Part shown: positions 61,917 through 64,000 of the stretch, piece by piece
Numbering within the stretch: position 1 is the stretch's first letter
Layout of the letters: the number at the start of each line of letters is the position of its first letter
Assembly (NCBI GenBank): GCA_964020975.1
Contig: CAXHWN010002490.1
Span: 1 to 64,000, forward strand
DNA from: Hermodice carunculata
Taxonomy: Eukaryota > Annelida > Polychaeta > Eunicida > Amphinomidae
Length of the DNA: 64,000 nucleotides
Direction: 5' to 3'
Made by a program: the position numbers and the translations under genes
Notes under the pieces: generated by a model
What the model was told of the DNA's origin: nothing
The model's input: the letters and a program-made list of their open reading frames with translations, nothing else
The model's database searches: none

Positions 61917-62719
61917 ATAGACAAATCTGGCTATAGGGCAGTCATCAAGTACCTGCAGCTCAAAGGGCTCCAGGAGGTGGGAATGACAAAAGTTTCTGCA
62001 AGATGGATGCGAAAGCTCTTGATAGCAGATCAGAAATTTGTAAGATTCCTGGCGTTCCGTGACAATTTATGCCGTTTTGAAGCATATACCGATGATTTTT
62101 TTGGCCGGATTTATAACATGAATGAGACCTGGATCCATTACTTTGAACCAGAAACCAAAATTCAGTCCAAGCAATGGAAGCATCCTGGATCATCGCCCCC
62201 CCCTCCCCCCCCCCCAAAAAAAAAGCCAAGTCGGTTCCTTCTGCTGGAAAGGTGATGGCTTCAATCTTTTGGGATTCCAAAGGTATTCTGCTGATTGACT
62301 CTCTTGAGAAAGGACAGACTGTCAATGGAAGATATTATACTGACCTACTTAGACAGTTGCGTGAAGCTATCAAAGCTTAAAGCGACGGGGCATGCTCAGT
62401 AAAGGAGTCCTGTTCCACCAAGACAATGCTTCTGTTCACAGATCAGTGGTGGTCATGTCAGCGATCCATGATTGTGGCTTCAAACTCACTAACCATCCCC
62501 CTTATTCACCAGATTTAGCCCCGTCAGAGTTCCACCTGTTTCCCTAAATGAAAAAGGAACTAGCCGGTCGTCATTTCCCTAATATTGATGACGTCATTTC
62601 GGCTGTGAATGAATTTTTTTAGAGTGGCTGAGTAAATTTTCTTCTTGACAGGCATCCAGGCCTTGCAGCATCGGAAACAAAAGTGTGTTAACCTGGAAGG
62701 CGGCTATGTAGAGAAATAA
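61917..62719 (+). pseudogene. Decayed mariner transposase
   Basis: From the former start (ATG now ATA at 61917): DKSGYRAVIKYLQLKGL, then a jump to GMTKVSARWMRKLL, an internal loss of roughly 70-75 codons covering the HTH/linker. The catalytic core follows: MNETWIHYFEPETK, where family members have MDETW, so the first catalytic Asp is Asn. HQDNASVHR keeps the second Asp. SPDLAPSEFHLFP has Glu where mariners have LAPSD. A C-rich run (62197-62215) expands a PPPKK motif and breaks the frame. Stops follow HLFP and EFF. The end LEGGYVEK-stop (62719) matches mariner C-termini. No flanking TIRs recognised. Confidence 0.9.
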
Positions 62720-63342
62720 ATGAAAACCATCGACTTCGTACGGGTCTTTCACAGCTGGGCTTAGAACCTTACAGCCAGCCCTCATGGGAAGCGTGACAAA
62801 CAACAGTGTAAATGGAAATACACTTTGGTGCCCTGCACCTGCTAACATTTGGTAAGGGCTATACAAATTTGAATGCAAAAATCCCATGCTCTGTCCCCCT
62901 ACCTAGCACTGACTTTTTTTGAAATGAGAAAGAGCTGGTAAAGAACGACTGAAAAACTCTGGAACTCTTGGGAAAACACATCTGTGTTTGCACCCAGACA
63001 TAAGTAATTTTGGGGATATGCCTGACAGAAGCACTGATGACGTAGGCCAGCAACTTTGGCCACAGTACTTACTTAGGTCAATGATTGCTGACCACTTGAT
63101 ATGAAGAGGTGACTAATAGGAGCAGACAGGGCTAGTTACTTATTGCTTTGATACAGAAGGCTATTTACTGAGCTACCATTGCACTAACCTTCCAACTGTT
63201 CAGCCAGCAGAGTCTCTTTGGCAGTTTGTGGTTTGTGGCACGGTACAGCTCCACTTGGGCAAAAAGACAGTGTGTCAGCTTGCTTCCATTACAAGTATAG
63301 TTCCTGTCTGTCTGCCAACACAGACTTTCGTTTTCCCTCAAA
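62720..63342. other. No recognised feature
   Basis: Nothing convincing on either strand. Confidence 0.4.
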
Positions 63343-63346
63343 TGAT

Positions 63347-63437
<91 letters not shown>

Positions 63438-64000
63438 TTTGTTTATTTGTTTGTTTGTTTGCTTGCTTGCTTGCTTGTTTGTTTGTTTGTTTATTCATTC
63501 ATTCATTCATTTAGTTAGTCTGTCAGTCAGTCAGTCAGTCAGAAAGGTGCAAATTTTTGTCCTCAGTTTCTCTCGGGCACTATTCTTTCGAAAAGTACCG
63601 ACTTGGTATGTTGATTGACCTAGTAGTGAAATGAATCCCCTGGTTTGGAATAGTCAACACGTTAAAAATTATGCAAATAAGGGCCATTTGAATTTTTTAA
63701 TATTTAATATCTTCAAAGCTTTTAACGGCAATCACCATTCCAAACTTTAATTCATAGGTTTGTGCTATGGGTGCATCCAATAAACCACGACCAAAAGTTG
63801 TAGAATTTTAATTTATAAAAATTAGGGGCACTCCTCATCTTGAATATCACATATCTATTAAAGGTAGAGGTACCACTCAAACTTATTTTTTTAAGTTTTT
63901 AATATAGGTGCATCAAATGGACCAAAAAAAAAGTTTAATTCATAGGTTTGTGCTACAGGTTCAACCAATGGACAACAAACAACAGTTGTATCATTATAAT
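63343..64000 (+). mobile_element. Helitron-like element, long-monomer family, runs off the window
   Basis: A compound (TTTA)n(TTTG)n(CTTG)n(TTCA)n(TCAG)n tract (63343-63541) replaces the usual (TTTC)n. It is followed by AAATTTTTGTCCTCAG, TTCGAAAAGTACC and monomers with GCATCCAATAAACCA. The 3' end lies outside. Confidence 0.55.

Overview
This is an animal nuclear genome fragment: spliced exons with GT/AG borders, long repeat-filled introns, many microsatellites and many families of non-autonomous transposons. The style (abundant poly-G/C runs, pearl/Helitron-like repeats, mariner, piggyBac, LINE debris) suggests a marine invertebrate such as a hemichordate, echinoderm, amphioxus or lophotrochozoan. 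I cannot fix the species from the sequence.

Host gene (minus strand, 602-19399). Four exons encode the N-terminal 136 residues of EED, the WD40 subunit of Polycomb Repressive Complex 2. Exon 1 (19292-19399) holds the start codon, followed by exons 2 (3436-3576), 3 (2809-2901) and 4 (602-667). All splice sites are canonical and the phases agree. The rest of the gene lies left of the window. Intron 1 is 15.7 kb and is filled with transposons: an inverted-duplicated THAP-like fragment (4.55-5.70 kb), a TA-flanked MITE (5772-5955), a complete 6.28-kb piggyBac transposon with an intact spliced transposase (6248-12529), another MITE (13147-13336), a Helitron-like element, tRNA-like SINE repeats, and a TIR element carrying a piece of a LINE (16784-18594). 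Intron 3 contains a GGTCA-rich tandem repeat.

Upstream of EED (19.4-64 kb). I see no convincing host gene. 19.4-22.1 kb is unremarkable. 22.1-23.65 kb is a dispersed repeat, present again at 56.4-58.0 kb; comparing the two copies shows a different insertion in each. 23.7-47.4 kb is one large rearranged repeat block. Its outer arms (23738-27395 and 42690-47363) are inverted copies. A satellite of about 190 bp lies inside each arm in direct orientation. The centre is an array of Helitron-like elements pointing left (29.65-31.98 kb) and right (32.2-39.25 kb) around a 200-base assembly gap (32001-32200). The right arm alone holds a 4 x 242 bp near-perfect tandem array in which every unit has a tRNA-like pol III promoter. 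47.4-56.4 kb is mostly low-repeat sequence with one short protein-like frame. 56.4-64 kb returns to repeats: a LINE 3' end, three more Helitron-like copies, microsatellites and a decayed mariner transposase.

The most notable points are the EED gene carrying a structurally complete piggyBac in intron 1, the Helitron-like hairpin-plus-CTAG arrays, and the tRNA-like 242-bp array that is absent from its sister repeat arm.
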